From contig NZ_RWKV01000008.1 of the NCBI RefSeq assembly GCF_003993795.1, forward strand, positions 1,488,001-1,552,000: a stretch of 64,000 nucleotides of DNA, read 5' to 3'. Of the stretch, positions 49,851 to 59,302 are shown in pieces (the first letter of the stretch is position 1; each line of letters begins with the position of its first letter). This stretch comes from Aquabacter cavernae. Lineage in GTDB: Bacteria; Pseudomonadota; Alphaproteobacteria; Rhizobiales; Xanthobacteraceae. A model generated the notes under the pieces. It made no database searches, was not told where the DNA came from, and saw only the letters and a list, made by a program, of their open reading frames with translations. The position numbers and the translations under genes are program-made.

Positions 49851-50750
49851 ATGGGTTCATCGCAGACGACCCCGGCGACGGGCGCGCCGGTGGGTGTTCC
49901 CCTGGCGCTGTGTGCCGTCGTCGTGGCCATGGTCTCGGTCCAGGGCGGGGCGGCCATGGGCAAGCAGCTCTTCCCGGCCATAGGCCCCGAAGGCGCCACC
50001 GCGCTGCGCCTGCTGTTCGCGAGCATCATCCTGTGGATGGTCTGGCGCCCCTGGCGCCATTGGCCAACCCGCGCCGCATGGCCTTCTCTGCTGGTCTACG
50101 GCGTCGCGCTCGGCGGCATGAACCTCACCTTCTACATGTCCCTCTCCCGCATTCCGCTGGGCGTGGCGGTGGCGCTGGAATTCACCGGCCCGCTCCTGCT
50201 GGCGGTGGCCACCTCCCGGCGCCCCCGGGATTTCCTCTATGCGGGCATGGCCATTGCAGGCGTGATCCTGCTGCTGCCGATCCATGCCATGGCGGCCCAT
50301 CTCGATCTGCTGGGCGTGGCCTATGCGCTCATCGCGGGGGTTTTCTGGGCGGTCTACATTCTGTTCGGCAAGCGCAGCAGTTCCGCCGCCCCGGGCGGTT
50401 CCGTGGCCGCCATCGGCATGCTGGTGGCGATGCTTGTCGCGTTTCCGGCGGGTGTCGCCCAGGCGGGCACGGCGCTGCTCTCGCCCGCCTTGCTTCCGGT
50501 CGCCATCGGGGTCGCCATCCTCTCCAGCGCCATTCCCTATTCGCTGGAGATGATCGCGCTGAAGCGGCTGCCCGCCCAGACGTTCAGCATCCTGATGAGC
50601 GGCGAGCCCGCCATGGGGGCCATATTCGGCCTGCTTGTGCTCCAGGAGCACCTGTCGGCAAACCAGTGGGTCGCCATCGCCTTGATCGTCACGGCCTCGG
50701 TGGGCACCAGCCTGTCGGCGGCGCGCGAACACGCCGCCCCAGGTTCGTAA
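49851..50750 (+). CDS. EamA/DMT-superfamily exporter, RhtA-like
   Basis: 299 residues from ATG 49851 (MGSSQTTPATGAPVGVPLAL), which lies after the tRNA; the frame is open back through the tRNA but that cannot be coding. Ten membrane segments in two EamA repeats are predicted. The C-terminal RhtA-type motif is PYSLEMIALKRLPAQTFSIL followed by MSGEPAMGAIFGLLVLQEHL. The RhtA branch exports threonine, homoserine or related amino acids. It starts 45 bases beyond the tRNA and may be partly read from the tRNA promoter. Confidence 0.88.
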   Translation: MGSSQTTPATGAPVGVPLALCAVVVAMVSVQGGAAMGKQLFPAIGPEGATALRLLFASIILWMVWRPWRHWPTRAAWPSLLVYGVALGGMNLTFYMSLSRIPLGVAVALEFTGPLLLAVATSRRPRDFLYAGMAIAGVILLLPIHAMAAHLDLLGVAYALIAGVFWAVYILFGKRSSSAAPGGSVAAIGMLVAMLVAFPAGVAQAGTALLSPALLPVAIGVAILSSAIPYSLEMIALKRLPAQTFSILMSGEPAMGAIFGLLVLQEHLSANQWVAIALIVTASVGTSLSAAREHAAPGS

Positions 50751-50787
50751 GTCCGGCAGCACGCCGCCGGACCCGGAAATGGCGGCG

Positions 50788-51147
50788 TCAGGCGGCCGCC
50801 TTCGGATAGTGGATCGGCGCCTGCGATTCCGCACGCGACGTATTCAGCAGGCGCTCCTGGCAAAGCTCCATGATCTGAAGCACTTCCGATCCCCAGGCGA
50901 GGCTCGACTCCTGGAGGAAAGCCGCCTCGCGCATGAAGGGATTGGCCACCCCTTCGGCCCCGTTCATCTCGGTGAAGAGGCGCATCTGGTCCTGCATGCG
51001 GGCCGCGGTGAAGCGCTGGAGCCGGCCGGCAATCTCCACCGGCAGTTCGAACCACAGGAGTTGAGCAGCAGCCGCGGGATTTCCCGATGTCTGGGCCGCA
51101 TTCTGCCAAGCCTGGGTCCAGGTCTGAAACGGAGGTAGCGTGTTCAT
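50788..51147 (-). CDS. Small helical protein, phasin-like, under likely anaerobic control
   Basis: Either 119 codons from ATG 51147 (MNTLPPFQTWTQAWQNAAQT), with GGGAGATGG upstream. The product is about 118 residues, all-helical in appearance, with amphipathic stretches AAAAQLLWFELPVEIAGRLQ and FTAARMQDQMRLFTEMNGAE. Its length and pattern recall phasins or related granule-associated proteins, but no diagnostic motif decides this. The promoter has an FNR/FixK-type box and a good -10. It converges with the EamA gene and is divergent from the next hypothetical. Confidence 0.65.
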   Translation of the reverse strand: MNTLPPFQTWTQAWQNAAQTSGNPAAAAQLLWFELPVEIAGRLQRFTAARMQDQMRLFTEMNGAEGVANPFMREAAFLQESSLAWGSEVLQIMELCQERLLNTSRAESQAPIHYPKAAA

Positions 51148-51177
51148 GGGTCCATCTCCCTGAAAATGGCCGACTTT

Positions 51178-51221
51178 AGTATAACACACCCAACCACGCA
51201 GCGCGCATTGTCCTGGATCAA
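51178..51221 (-). promoter_or_regulatory. FNR/FixK-type box plus -10 upstream of the small helical protein
   Basis: On the minus strand TTGATCCAGGACAA (51221-51208) matches the TTGAT-N4-ATCAA consensus at eight of ten positions. After 24 bases comes TATACT (51183-51178). A class II activator site would be centred near -41.5 of the start site; here the geometry is within about two bases of that. Confidence 0.6.
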
Positions 51222-51346
51222 ATCGTCCTGAGTAAATGTCCTTAGGGACCGGCACGGCATCGCTCCTCAGCGAAAGCTGGGGCATGAAGGAGATGTCGGC
51301 GCGGACCAAAAGCCCCCGACAGACGGCCCAGGGCCCGGAGGAGCGC

Positions 51347-51727
51347 ATGGTCGATTTGCCCACTGATTTCCGAGAGATCCGCCTCGAACTCGCCCGCGAG
51401 AAGGGCCATCCGGCCGGCGCGCGGGACTTCGGCTACACCTTCGTCGCCCCTCTCTCCGAGGACGGGCGGATCGAACCCGCGTTATGGGACAAGCATCGCG
51501 CCGCGTGCCGCGTGGTGCGCTTCCGCCCTAATGAGGCGGACGCGCTGGGCCATCTGGTGCGCCGCCCCGGCGGAAGCTGGGCCTTCCGCTATGACATTTC
51601 CGGCTCGGACGACGACGAGGCGGGCTATCGCTTCAACGACGAGCGCTTCGTGATCGGCGAATACGTCTCCGTGAAGGAAGACGACGAGACCCACACCTTC
51701 CGCGTGGTCTCGGTGGAGCCGGTCTGA
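51347..51727 (+). CDS. Conserved-looking hypothetical protein, 126 residues
   Basis: Start at ATG 51347, chosen for GGAGGAG upstream (MVDLPTDFREIRLELAREKG). The protein is soluble, acidic and rich in Asp/Arg/Phe/Tyr, with the motif ARDFGYTFVAPLSEDGRIEP and a later YRFNDERFVIGEYVSVKEDD, suggesting a small beta-rich domain. I do not recognise a named family. Its strong third-position GC supports coding. It is divergent from the phasin-like gene and ends before a shared terminator. Confidence 0.75.
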   Translation: MVDLPTDFREIRLELAREKGHPAGARDFGYTFVAPLSEDGRIEPALWDKHRAACRVVRFRPNEADALGHLVRRPGGSWAFRYDISGSDDDEAGYRFNDERFVIGEYVSVKEDDETHTFRVVSVEPV

Positions 51728-51749
51728 CCGGACCAAGTTCCGATGAGGG

Positions 51750-51779
51750 AAAAGGGGCGCCCCGGAGGGCGCCCCTTTT
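51750..51779. terminator. Bidirectional terminator between convergent genes
   Basis: AAAAGGGGCGCCC, loop CGGA and GGGCGCCCCTTTT form a perfect 13-bp stem with A and T tracts on both sides. It serves both the hypothetical (+) and the ethanolamine permease gene (-, stop at 51784). Confidence 0.95.
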
Positions 51780-51783
51780 CGTT

Positions 51784-53286
51784 TCAGTAGGACTTGTACT
51801 CGCTCGTGCCCTTGGACATGGCGAACTCCTCCTCGGGGGAGAGAACCAGCTTGTGGCGGCCCACGGCGGCGAAATAGGCGATGCCCACCGCGAACCAGAT
51901 GGCCACCCCGATCACGCCGTTGCGGTAGATGGGATCGGACAGCTGGAAGTAGATGGTCACCAGCGCGATGAGGATGGTGAGCGCCGCGCCGGGCACGCCG
52001 AACGGGCTCTTATAGGGCCGCTCGATGTGGGGCATGTTCCGCCGCATGAGGATGAAGGACAGCGCCTGCATCACATAGGAGAGCATGGCGCCGAACACCG
52101 CCATGTTGAGCAGCGTGCCGCCGATGGCCGCCGCCCCCGCCTCCGCACCCAGCGCGAACCAGATGGTGAGCATGATGCCGAGGCCCACCACGGCGCCGGC
52201 GATCATGGCCACATGCGGCGTCTTGCGGCTGCCATGGGTGATGGACAGCGCGCGGGGGAAATAGCCCGCGCGGGACAGGGAATAGATCTGCCGCCCCTGG
52301 GCATAGATGATGGTGTGGAAGGAGGCGATGAGGCCCACCACCGCCACCAGCGCCAGCAGGCTGGCGATGCCCGTGCCGTAAATGGCCTTGAAGCCGTCCA
52401 GCAGCGGCTCCAGCGAGCTGGAGAGGCCGAAGGCGCCGTTGGCCACCGAGGAGTTCAGCCACAGGATCATGAAGGCGGAGACGATCAGCGTCGCCATGCC
52501 CGCAATGATGCCCTTGGGCATGTCGCTCTTGGGATCCACCGATTCCTCGGCCGCCAGCGGAAGCTGCTCGATGGCCAGGAACAGCCACACCGCGAACGGC
52601 ATGGCCGCCAGCGCGCCGCCGATGCCGAACGGCAGGAAGGGCCCGCCGCCATTGGGCAGCTCGATGGCCGCCCCGTCCGGCGACACGCCGATATTGAGCG
52701 CCCAGCGGGAGAAATCCATGACCGGGATGGCGCTGACCCAGAAGGCCACAAGGCAGGCGAGCGCGGCGAGCGTCACCACCAGGGTCACCTTGAAGGACAG
52801 TTCGACGCCGACCACGTTGAGGCCCACGAAGATCATGTAGCCGAAGATCCAGTAGACCGGCTGGAATTCCGGCGGCGTGCCGAAGATGGAGCCCATGTAG
52901 GAGCCAATGAACGACACCACCACCGCCGGGGTGATGACATATTCCACATTCTCGCACAGGCCGGTGATGAAGCCGCCCCAGGGCCCCATGGTGGTGCGGG
53001 CGAAGGAATAGGCGGCGCCCGTGTGCGGCAAGGCGGGCGACATCTCGGCGATGGAGAAGGTAAGGCCGAGATACATGATGGCGATGATGATGGCGGCGAT
53101 GAACATGCCGCCCCATCCGCCCGAGGCGAGGCCGAGATTCCAGCCGGAGAAGTGGCCGGAAATGACCGCCCCCACGCCCAGCGCCCAGAGCGACCAGACC
53201 CGCGCATGACGCTTCAGCGCGCGTTGCTCGAAATAGGCGACATCCACCGTCGTATAGGTGACTCCCGATGACTTCTGCGTGCTCAT
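51784..53286 (-). CDS. Ethanolamine permease-like APC-family transporter
   Basis: 500 residues from ATG 53286 with GGAGG upstream; the earlier open frame lacks any family signal. About twelve membrane segments. The N-terminus VAYFEQRALKRHARVWSLWA, GAVISGHFSGWNLGLASGGW and the FAVWLFLAIEQLPLAAEESV segment resemble the ethanolamine permease (Eat/EutP) branch of the APC superfamily. Its linkage to eutC and eutB strongly supports ethanolamine import. It is the last gene of the eut unit. Confidence 0.92.
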   Translation of the reverse strand: MSTQKSSGVTYTTVDVAYFEQRALKRHARVWSLWALGVGAVISGHFSGWNLGLASGGWGGMFIAAIIIAIMYLGLTFSIAEMSPALPHTGAAYSFARTTMGPWGGFITGLCENVEYVITPAVVVSFIGSYMGSIFGTPPEFQPVYWIFGYMIFVGLNVVGVELSFKVTLVVTLAALACLVAFWVSAIPVMDFSRWALNIGVSPDGAAIELPNGGGPFLPFGIGGALAAMPFAVWLFLAIEQLPLAAEESVDPKSDMPKGIIAGMATLIVSAFMILWLNSSVANGAFGLSSSLEPLLDGFKAIYGTGIASLLALVAVVGLIASFHTIIYAQGRQIYSLSRAGYFPRALSITHGSRKTPHVAMIAGAVVGLGIMLTIWFALGAEAGAAAIGGTLLNMAVFGAMLSYVMQALSFILMRRNMPHIERPYKSPFGVPGAALTILIALVTIYFQLSDPIYRNGVIGVAIWFAVGIAYFAAVGRHKLVLSPEEEFAMSKGTSEYKSY

Positions 53287-53393
53287 CCGCCAGCCTCCGT
53301 CTCTCCCCCTTTGGGGGAAGCCCAGCACCCTGCCCACCCGCGCAAATGCCAACCTTAAGAAAAGCAAGTCCTGTGCCGTGCAACCGCGTAGCG

Positions 53394-53427
53394 CCTCGTC
53401 CTTTAGGCGGCCTCGTCCTTTAAGCGG
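53394..53427. repeat. Tandem 17-bp duplication
   Basis: CCTCGTCCTTTAGGCGG and CCTCGTCCTTTAAGCGG (16 of 17 identical) lie head to tail. They fall between the eutC stop (53430) and the permease start, a non-coding stretch of 143 bases. Confidence 0.8.
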
Positions 53428-53429
53428 CC

Positions 53430-54200
53430 TCAGCCTGCAGTGAGCGGGCGACGCGCCTCTTGCGCCACCGCGTCGCTGTCATCCTTCAGGTCCACCCCGG
53501 TCAGGCCGCGCCGGAACGCCTCCCGCAGCAGCCAGGAGAGCTTGAAGGCCGCCGCCTCGAAGGTGAGGCCGTCGCCGCGCACATTGGAGATGCAGTTGCG
53601 CTCGGCATCGCTCCGTCCGGGCCGGGGCGCGAAGGTGAGATAGAGACCGAGGCTGTCCGGCGAGGACAGGCCCGGCCGCTCGCCGATCAGCACCAGCACC
53701 GCACGGGCCTTGAGCAGGGCGCCCGCCTCGTCGCCCAGCGCCACCCGGGCCTGCCGGGCCACCACCACGGGGGCAAGGCTCCATCCCTCCGCCGCGACCC
53801 AGGGCTTGAGGGCCGCGAGAAAGGGCACGGCCTGCACATGGACGGCGGTGGAGGACAGGCCGTCCGCCGCCACGATGGCGAGGTCCACCTCGCCCCCCGC
53901 CGCTTCGGCGAGGCGGAGACGGCTCTCGTCGGACAGGCGCCGCCCGAGATCGGGACGGCGCAGATAGATATCCCGCGAGGCCGCCGCGCTGTCCGCGGCA
54001 AGGACCGGCAGGCCCAGTTCCGCAATGCCCTGCGCCACCGCCTCCCCGTCGAAGGGCGTGTGGACCGCGTCGCGGGCCTGGGCATGGGCGAGCGCGAAGC
54101 GCAGCACCTCGTCCGTGGGCAGGCTCGCGCCCGTGCGTCCCAGCGCGATGCGGGCGGGCGTATGGCGGGCGAAAGCGAGCCAGGGATCGCGGGGCGTCAT
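53430..54200 (-). CDS. eutC: Ethanolamine ammonia-lyase small subunit
   Basis: 256 residues from ATG 54200, overlapping the eutB stop as ATGA. Family features: [20 protein letters not shown], the [11 protein letters not shown] segment near 210-222 with the conserved Cys just before it (RNCISN), and [20 protein letters not shown]. EutC binds the adenosylcobalamin tail together with EutB. The N-terminal extension seen in microcompartment-targeted EutC proteins is short, which fits a cytosolic enzyme. Confidence 0.95.
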   Translation of the reverse strand: MTPRDPWLAFARHTPARIALGRTGASLPTDEVLRFALAHAQARDAVHTPFDGEAVAQGIAELGLPVLAADSAAASRDIYLRRPDLGRRLSDESRLRLAEAAGGEVDLAIVAADGLSSTAVHVQAVPFLAALKPWVAAEGWSLAPVVVARQARVALGDEAGALLKARAVLVLIGERPGLSSPDSLGLYLTFAPRPGRSDAERNCISNVRGDGLTFEAAAFKLSWLLREAFRRGLTGVDLKDDSDAVAQEARRPLTAG

Positions 54201-55582
54201 GCGGCGCGCTCCACGAAGCCCAGAAGAGGATGGGACGCGCTGGCGGGGGCAATGCGCCCGTCCGGCCCGGTAATGCCCATGCGCGCGAGCCACGCCTCGA
54301 ACTCGGGCGCGCGCTTCAGGCCGAACACCTCGCGCACATACAGGGCATCGTGGAAGGAGGTGGACTGGTAATTGAGCATCACGTCGTCGGCGCCGGGAAT
54401 GCCCATCACATAGGTGACGCCCGCCGCCGCCAGCAGGGTCAGCAGGCTGTCCATGTCGTCCTGATCGGCCTCGGCATGGTTCGTGTAGCAGACGTCCACG
54501 CCCAGCGGCACGCCCAGCAGCTTGCCGCAAAAATGGTCTTCCAGGCCGGCGCGGATGATCTGCTTGCCGTCATAGAGATATTCCGGACCGATGAAGCCCA
54601 CCACGGTGTTCACCAGCAGCGGCTCGAAGGCGCGGGCCACCGCATAGGCCCGCGCCTCGCAGGTCTGCTGGTCCACGCCGTGATGGGCGTCGGCGGAAAG
54701 CGCCGATCCCTGCCCGGTCTCGAAATACATGGCGTTCTGCCCGACCGTCCCGCGCTTCAGGGCGCGCGCGGCGTCCGCCGCTTCCTTCAGCACGGCGAGA
54801 TCCACCCCGAACGAGCGGTTCGCCCCTTCCGTCCCCGCGATGGACTGGAAGACGAGGTCCACGGGCGCGCCCCGGTTCATCAGCTCGATGGACGAGGTCA
54901 CATGGGTGAGCACGCAGCTCTGAGTGGGTATCTCGAAGCGCCCGATCACCTCGTCCATGAGCTTCAGCAGCCGCTCGATCACCGGCAGGCTGTCGGAGGC
55001 GGGGTTGATGCCGATCACCGCATCCCCCGCCCCGTAGAGCAGGCCGTCCAGGATGGAGGCGGAGACGCCCGCCGCATCGTCCGTGGGATGGTTCGGCTGG
55101 AGGCGCACGGCCATGGTGCCGGGCAGGCCGATCGTGTTGCGGAAGCGCGTGACCACCGGGCATTTGCGCGCCACCAGGATCAGGTCCTGATTGCGCATGA
55201 TCTTGGAGACCGCCGCCACCATTTCCGGCGTCAGGCCGGGCGCGAGGCGGGCGAGCGCAGCAGGCGTCGCCTCATGGGAAAGCAGATGGTCGCGAAAGTC
55301 GCCCACGGTCATGGAGGCCACGGGCGCGAAGGCGGCCGCATCGTGGGTGTCGAGGATGAGGCGGGTGACCTCGTCGGTCTCGTAGGGGATCAGCGCCTGC
55401 GAGAGGAACGCCTTCAGCGGCACCTCCGCGAGGCACATGCGGGCGGCCACGCTCTCCTCGGCACTGGCGGCGGCGATGCCCGCCAGCACATCGCCGGAGC
55501 GCAGCGGCGTCGCCTTGGCCATCAGGTCCTTCAGATCGGCGAAGGCATAGCTTCGCGGACCGACGCGATGGAGGAAGGCCAT
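54197..55582 (-). CDS. eutB: Ethanolamine ammonia-lyase large subunit
   Basis: 461 residues from ATG 55582 with GGAGA upstream. The TIM-barrel catalytic subunit shows [20 protein letters not shown], the cofactor/substrate region [20 protein letters not shown] and [20 protein letters not shown]. With EutC it converts ethanolamine to acetaldehyde and ammonia using adenosylcobalamin. No shell proteins, eutA reactivase or acetaldehyde dehydrogenase are adjacent. I see no cobalamin riboswitch in the 155-base leader. Confidence 0.97.
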   Translation of the reverse strand: MAFLHRVGPRSYAFADLKDLMAKATPLRSGDVLAGIAAASAEESVAARMCLAEVPLKAFLSQALIPYETDEVTRLILDTHDAAAFAPVASMTVGDFRDHLLSHEATPAALARLAPGLTPEMVAAVSKIMRNQDLILVARKCPVVTRFRNTIGLPGTMAVRLQPNHPTDDAAGVSASILDGLLYGAGDAVIGINPASDSLPVIERLLKLMDEVIGRFEIPTQSCVLTHVTSSIELMNRGAPVDLVFQSIAGTEGANRSFGVDLAVLKEAADAARALKRGTVGQNAMYFETGQGSALSADAHHGVDQQTCEARAYAVARAFEPLLVNTVVGFIGPEYLYDGKQIIRAGLEDHFCGKLLGVPLGVDVCYTNHAEADQDDMDSLLTLLAAAGVTYVMGIPGADDVMLNYQSTSFHDALYVREVFGLKRAPEFEAWLARMGITGPDGRIAPASASHPLLGFVERAA

Positions 55583-55693
55583 GGCATGTCTCCGGCACGA
55601 GAGGAACCGTCCACTCGGATTACGTGCAAGAAACGCGCCTTCCTCAAGAGAAAAAACGCTTCTGGGAAAGACGCGCTGGGCGTCATGGGCTGC

Positions 55694-55725
55694 GCGCATC
55701 CCGACCTTGCCCGGACGGGATGCGC
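55694..55725 (-). terminator. Hairpin downstream of the dehydrogenase gene
   Basis: On the minus strand GCGCATCCCG and CGGGATGCGC pair perfectly over 10 bp with a 12-base loop, beginning 13 bases after the stop at 55738. The nearest T run is about 40 bases further on, so it may be a weak terminator or a processing signal between this gene and eutB. Confidence 0.5.
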
Positions 55726-55737
55726 GGAACGCCGAGC

Positions 55738-56691
55738 TTAGGAGCCGATATCCTTGTCCGCCTTGCGCTTATGCGCCGCCAGCGCCATGAGGCGGCGGTC
55801 GCGCCACACCTGGCGGTCGGGAAGACCTTCCTGCGACAGGCGCTCGCGGCGCTGCTCCACCACCGTGTCCATCACCGGGCCCGACCAGTCCACGCGCCGC
55901 CACTGGGTGGGCGCCATGCGGGCATACATGTGCTCGTAGCGCTCGGCATAATCCTTCACGCCCGCCGGGGCGTTGAGGTCGATGGTCTCGAACGGCCCCA
56001 TGAAGGACCAGCGCAGGGCCAGCCCCTCGCGAATGCCGATATCCACGTCCTCCACGCTGGCATAACCGTCGGCCACCAGCCGGAACGCCTCGTCCAGCAG
56101 CACGCCCTGCATGCGGTTCATGACGAACCCGTCCAGCTCCTTACGCATCACGATGGGCGACTGGCCCGCCGCGCGCATCAGCTCGGCGGCGCGGGTGATG
56201 GTCTCCGGGTCCGTCCAGGGAGAGGGCACCACTTCCACGGCGGGCACGAGGTAAGGCGGGTTGATGGGATGGCAGACGCAGCAGCGTCCGCGGCCCGCGA
56301 GCCCTTCCGTGAACAGCGACGGCAGGAGCGCGGAGGTGGAGGAGGCCAGCACGGTCTGGGGCGCCGCGAGGCGGTCCAGCTCCGCATAGAGCGCCCGCTT
56401 CAGCTCCAGCCGCTCGGGCGCGCTCTCCTGCGCATGGATCGCGCCGTCCAGCGCCTCCGCATAAGAAGCGACGGCGGTGAGACGGGCGCGCACCGTCTCG
56501 GGGGTCTCGTCGTTCAGCAGGCCGTTGGCCGCGAGGTCGGGCAGCACGCCATCGATATAAGTGAGCGCAGCGGTGGGGGCGGCGGGATCCGCATCCGCCA
56601 GCGCCACGTCGAAGCCCGCGCGGGCGAACGTGATGGCCCAGGCACGTCCGACGAGGCCGGAACCGATAATGGCGATCTTACCCTTGCTCAT
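55738..56691 (-). CDS. 3-hydroxyacyl-CoA dehydrogenase / L-gulonate 3-dehydrogenase-like (CRYL1-type)
   Basis: 317 residues. A Rossmann fold opens KIAIIGSGLVGRAWAITFAR (NAD motif GSGLVG) and the catalytic His/Glu region is CHPINPPYLVPAVEVVPSPW. The compact single C-terminal domain and YARMAPTQWRRVDWSG-like ending match lambda-crystallin/gulonate dehydrogenase and carnitine-type dehydrogenases. The substrate is undetermined. It lies between trpA and eutB on the same strand; gap sizes (154 and 155 bases) suggest its own transcription unit. Confidence 0.87.
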   Translation of the reverse strand: MSKGKIAIIGSGLVGRAWAITFARAGFDVALADADPAAPTAALTYIDGVLPDLAANGLLNDETPETVRARLTAVASYAEALDGAIHAQESAPERLELKRALYAELDRLAAPQTVLASSTSALLPSLFTEGLAGRGRCCVCHPINPPYLVPAVEVVPSPWTDPETITRAAELMRAAGQSPIVMRKELDGFVMNRMQGVLLDEAFRLVADGYASVEDVDIGIREGLALRWSFMGPFETIDLNAPAGVKDYAERYEHMYARMAPTQWRRVDWSGPVMDTVVEQRRERLSQEGLPDRQVWRDRRLMALAAHKRKADKDIGS

Positions 56692-56845
56692 ATGTCCTCC
56701 CTGAGGGCGAGGGGCGCTCCGGGTTGAGCGCCGTCAATACCAATCGGCCGCCCGGCCCCTGCGGGCACGCGCGCATGAGACCCCGCGCCCCGCCGCCAAA
56801 GGCGGGACGGAAGAGATGCCGACGAAAACCTGTTCGCGCCGGGCG

Positions 56846-57703
56846 TCACGCCGCCGGCTGGCGCCGCACACCGCGCACGGCGGCGGCGAGATCGCTCACC
56901 AGGGCTTTCACGGACGACGCCGTCTTGTCCGTGGCACGCCCCTCTGCGTCGAGCGAAGCGCGCACCGCATCCACCAGCGCCGAGCCCACCACCACAGCGT
57001 CCGCGCCCGCCGCAATGGCGGCAGCCTGCTCCGGCGTCCTCACGCCGAAGCCGACGGCCACCGGCAGGTCGGTATGCTGCTTGATGCGCGCCACCGCCTG
57101 GGAGACGCGCCCGGCATCGGGCGTCGCCGCGCCGGTGATGCCGGTGATGGAGACGTAATAGACGAAGCCCGCCGTGTGCCGCAGCACCGTGGGCAGGCGC
57201 TTCTCGTCCGTGGTGGGCGTGGCGAGGCGGATGAAGTCGATCCCCGCCTTCAGCGCCGGGAGGCACAGTTCGTCGTCCTCTTCCGGCGGCAAGTCCACGA
57301 TGATGAGCCCGTCCACGCCCGCCGCGCGGGCATCCGCCAGGAAGCGGTCCACGCCATAGACATAGATGGGGTTGTAATAGCCCATGAGGACGATGGGCGT
57401 GGCATCGTCCCCCTCGCGGAAGGCGCTGACCATGGCCAGCGTCTTCGCCAGGGTCTGCCCGGCCTTCAGCGCCCGCAGCCCCGCCGCCTGGATGGCCGGC
57501 CCGTCCGCCATGGGATCGGTGAAGGGCACGCCCACCTCGATGATGTCCGCCCCCGCGCCCGGCAGCGCCTTCAGGATGGCGAGCGAGGTCTCCCCGTCCG
57601 GATCCCCGGCGGTGATGAAGGTGACGAGGCCCGGCCGCCCTTCGGCGGCGAGGGCCTTGAAGCGGGCGGCGATGCGGGTCGGGTGGGGAGCGGAAGAGGT
57701 CAT
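56846..57703 (-). CDS. trpA: Tryptophan synthase alpha chain
   Basis: 285 residues. The catalytic Glu56 and Asp67 lie in [20 protein letters not shown], the Tyr/Pro-rich [20 protein letters not shown] follows, and [20 protein letters not shown] binds the substrate phosphate. It cleaves indole-glycerol phosphate and passes indole to TrpB. It is the last gene of trpF-trpB-orf108-trpA, separated from orf108 by 32 bases. Confidence 0.97.
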   Translation of the reverse strand: MTSSAPHPTRIAARFKALAAEGRPGLVTFITAGDPDGETSLAILKALPGAGADIIEVGVPFTDPMADGPAIQAAGLRALKAGQTLAKTLAMVSAFREGDDATPIVLMGYYNPIYVYGVDRFLADARAAGVDGLIIVDLPPEEDDELCLPALKAGIDFIRLATPTTDEKRLPTVLRHTAGFVYYVSITGITGAATPDAGRVSQAVARIKQHTDLPVAVGFGVRTPEQAAAIAAGADAVVVGSALVDAVRASLDAEGRATDKTASSVKALVSDLAAAVRGVRRQPAA

Positions 57704-57735
57704 GGCACCTTAAGGCGGGGCGGAAGCCCCGGCCC

Positions 57736-58062
57736 TCAGCTGGAAGGAGAGGTGATGGAACAGGTGGCGCTGGAGGCGGAGGTGGCGCCCAGCAGGCGCA
57801 CCTGATCCTGCCCCGTCACACCCGGGAAGGAGGAGAACAGCGTCGTGGAGGACGTGCCCAGCTTCTGCTTCTTCGCGAAGAAGTCGCAGCTCACCACGAT
57901 CTGGCTGATCATGATCGTGCCGGCATTGGCCACCTGCACATTTACGAACGCGCCGCCGGGATCGGTGATCACGCTGCCATAGGTGAGCTTCAGCCACGCC
58001 GGATCGGCGGCGGCCGGAGTGATCGCCGCGATCAGCGCGGCACCCGCCATCAGCTTCCTCAT
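57736..58062 (-). CDS. Small secreted protein inserted between trpB and trpA
   Basis: 108 residues with a clear signal peptide ([20 protein letters not shown]). The mature part of about 88 residues is Ser/Thr/Val-rich, beta-like, with two Cys ([12 protein letters not shown] and ATCSITSPS) that could form a disulfide in the periplasm. I recognise no family. Its ATG overlaps the trpB stop (ATGA), so it is translationally coupled to tryptophan synthase although nothing suggests a biosynthetic role. Confidence 0.75.
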   Translation of the reverse strand: MRKLMAGAALIAAITPAAADPAWLKLTYGSVITDPGGAFVNVQVANAGTIMISQIVVSCDFFAKKQKLGTSSTTLFSSFPGVTGQDQVRLLGATSASSATCSITSPSS

Positions 58063-59270
58063 ACCTGCCCCCCGAGATGCTCGGCCACGGTGAAGATGTC
58101 CTTGTCGCCGCGCCCCGACAGATTGACCACCATGATGTGGTCCTTTGGCTTGGTGGGCGCGATCTCCATTAGCTTACCTATGGCGTGGGCGCTTTCCAGG
58201 GCCGGAATGATGCCCTCCAGCTTCGCCAGGATCTGGAAGCCCTCCAGCGCCTCCGCATCGGTGCAGGGGATATAGGTCACCCGCTTCACGTCATGCAGGA
58301 AGGAATGCTCGGGGCCGATGCCGGGATAGTCCAGGCCCGCCGAGATGGAGTGCGCCTCGGTGATCTGGCCGTCCCCGTCCATGAGCAGATAGGTGCGGTT
58401 GCCATGCAGCACGCCGGGACGCCCGCCCGTGATGGAGGCCGCGTGCTGGCCGGAGGCGATGCCGTGCCCGGCCGCCTCGACGCCGTAAATCTCAACGTTC
58501 GGATCGTCCAGGAATTCATGGAACAGGCCGATGGCGTTGGAGCCCCCGCCCACGGCCGCCACCAGGCTGTCCGGCCCGCGCCCTTCCTGCTCCATGAGCT
58601 GGACGCGGGTCTCCCTGCCGATGATGGACTGGAAGTCGCGCACCATGGCCGGATAGGGGTGCGGGCCCGCCACCGTGCCGATGCAATAGAAGGTGTCGTC
58701 CACATTCGTGACCCAGTCGCGCAGGGCCTCGTTCATGGCGTCCTTCAGGGTGCGCGAGCCGGAGGTGACCGGCACCACCGTGGCGCCCAGCATGTTCATG
58801 CGGAACACGTTGGGCTTCTGCCGCTCCACGTCCACCGCGCCCATATAGACGACGCAATCGAGCCCGAAGCGCGCGCAGAGCGTGGCGGTGGCGACGCCGT
58901 GCTGCCCCGCCCCGGTCTCGGCGATGATGCGCTGCTTGCCCATGCGGCGGGCGAGCAGGATCTGGCCGAGCACGTTGTTCACCTTGTGGGAGCCGGTATG
59001 GTTCAGCTCCTCGCGCTTCAGATAGATCTTCGCGCCGCCCAGATGCTCGGTCAGCCGCTCGGCGAAATAGAGCGGCGAGGGGCGACCCACATAATGGGCG
59101 AGATAGGAATCCATCTCCGTCTGGAAGGCCGGATCCGCCCTGGCGGCGCGATAGGCCTCTTCCAGAGCGAGGATATTCGGCATCAGCGTCTCGGCGACGA
59201 AGCGCCCGCCATGGATGCCGAAATGGCCCCGTTCGTCCGGGCCCGTGCGGTAGGAATTGAGGACGGTCAC
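58059..59270 (-). CDS. trpB: Tryptophan synthase beta chain
   Basis: 403 residues from GTG 59270 ([20 protein letters not shown]), preferred for its normal length; a GTG at 59306 that overlaps the trpF stop (GTGA) would add 12 residues. The PLP lysine is in [14 protein letters not shown], the phosphate loop is [13 protein letters not shown] and [13 protein letters not shown] closes the protein. It condenses indole with serine to tryptophan. All catalytic motifs are intact. Confidence 0.97.
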   Translation of the reverse strand: MTVLNSYRTGPDERGHFGIHGGRFVAETLMPNILALEEAYRAARADPAFQTEMDSYLAHYVGRPSPLYFAERLTEHLGGAKIYLKREELNHTGSHKVNNVLGQILLARRMGKQRIIAETGAGQHGVATATLCARFGLDCVVYMGAVDVERQKPNVFRMNMLGATVVPVTSGSRTLKDAMNEALRDWVTNVDDTFYCIGTVAGPHPYPAMVRDFQSIIGRETRVQLMEQEGRGPDSLVAAVGGGSNAIGLFHEFLDDPNVEIYGVEAAGHGIASGQHAASITGGRPGVLHGNRTYLLMDGDGQITEAHSISAGLDYPGIGPEHSFLHDVKRVTYIPCTDAEALEGFQILAKLEGIIPALESAHAIGKLMEIAPTKPKDHIMVVNLSGRGDKDIFTVAEHLGGQV

Positions 59271-59302
59271 GGCTGCCTGCCTTCTGACGGAATGACGAAA
59301 AC

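Noticed and set aside
55583-55737. Cobalamin riboswitch ahead of eutB
   Set aside because: The leader is short and shows only a single 10-bp hairpin; the conserved B12-box pattern is not seen.
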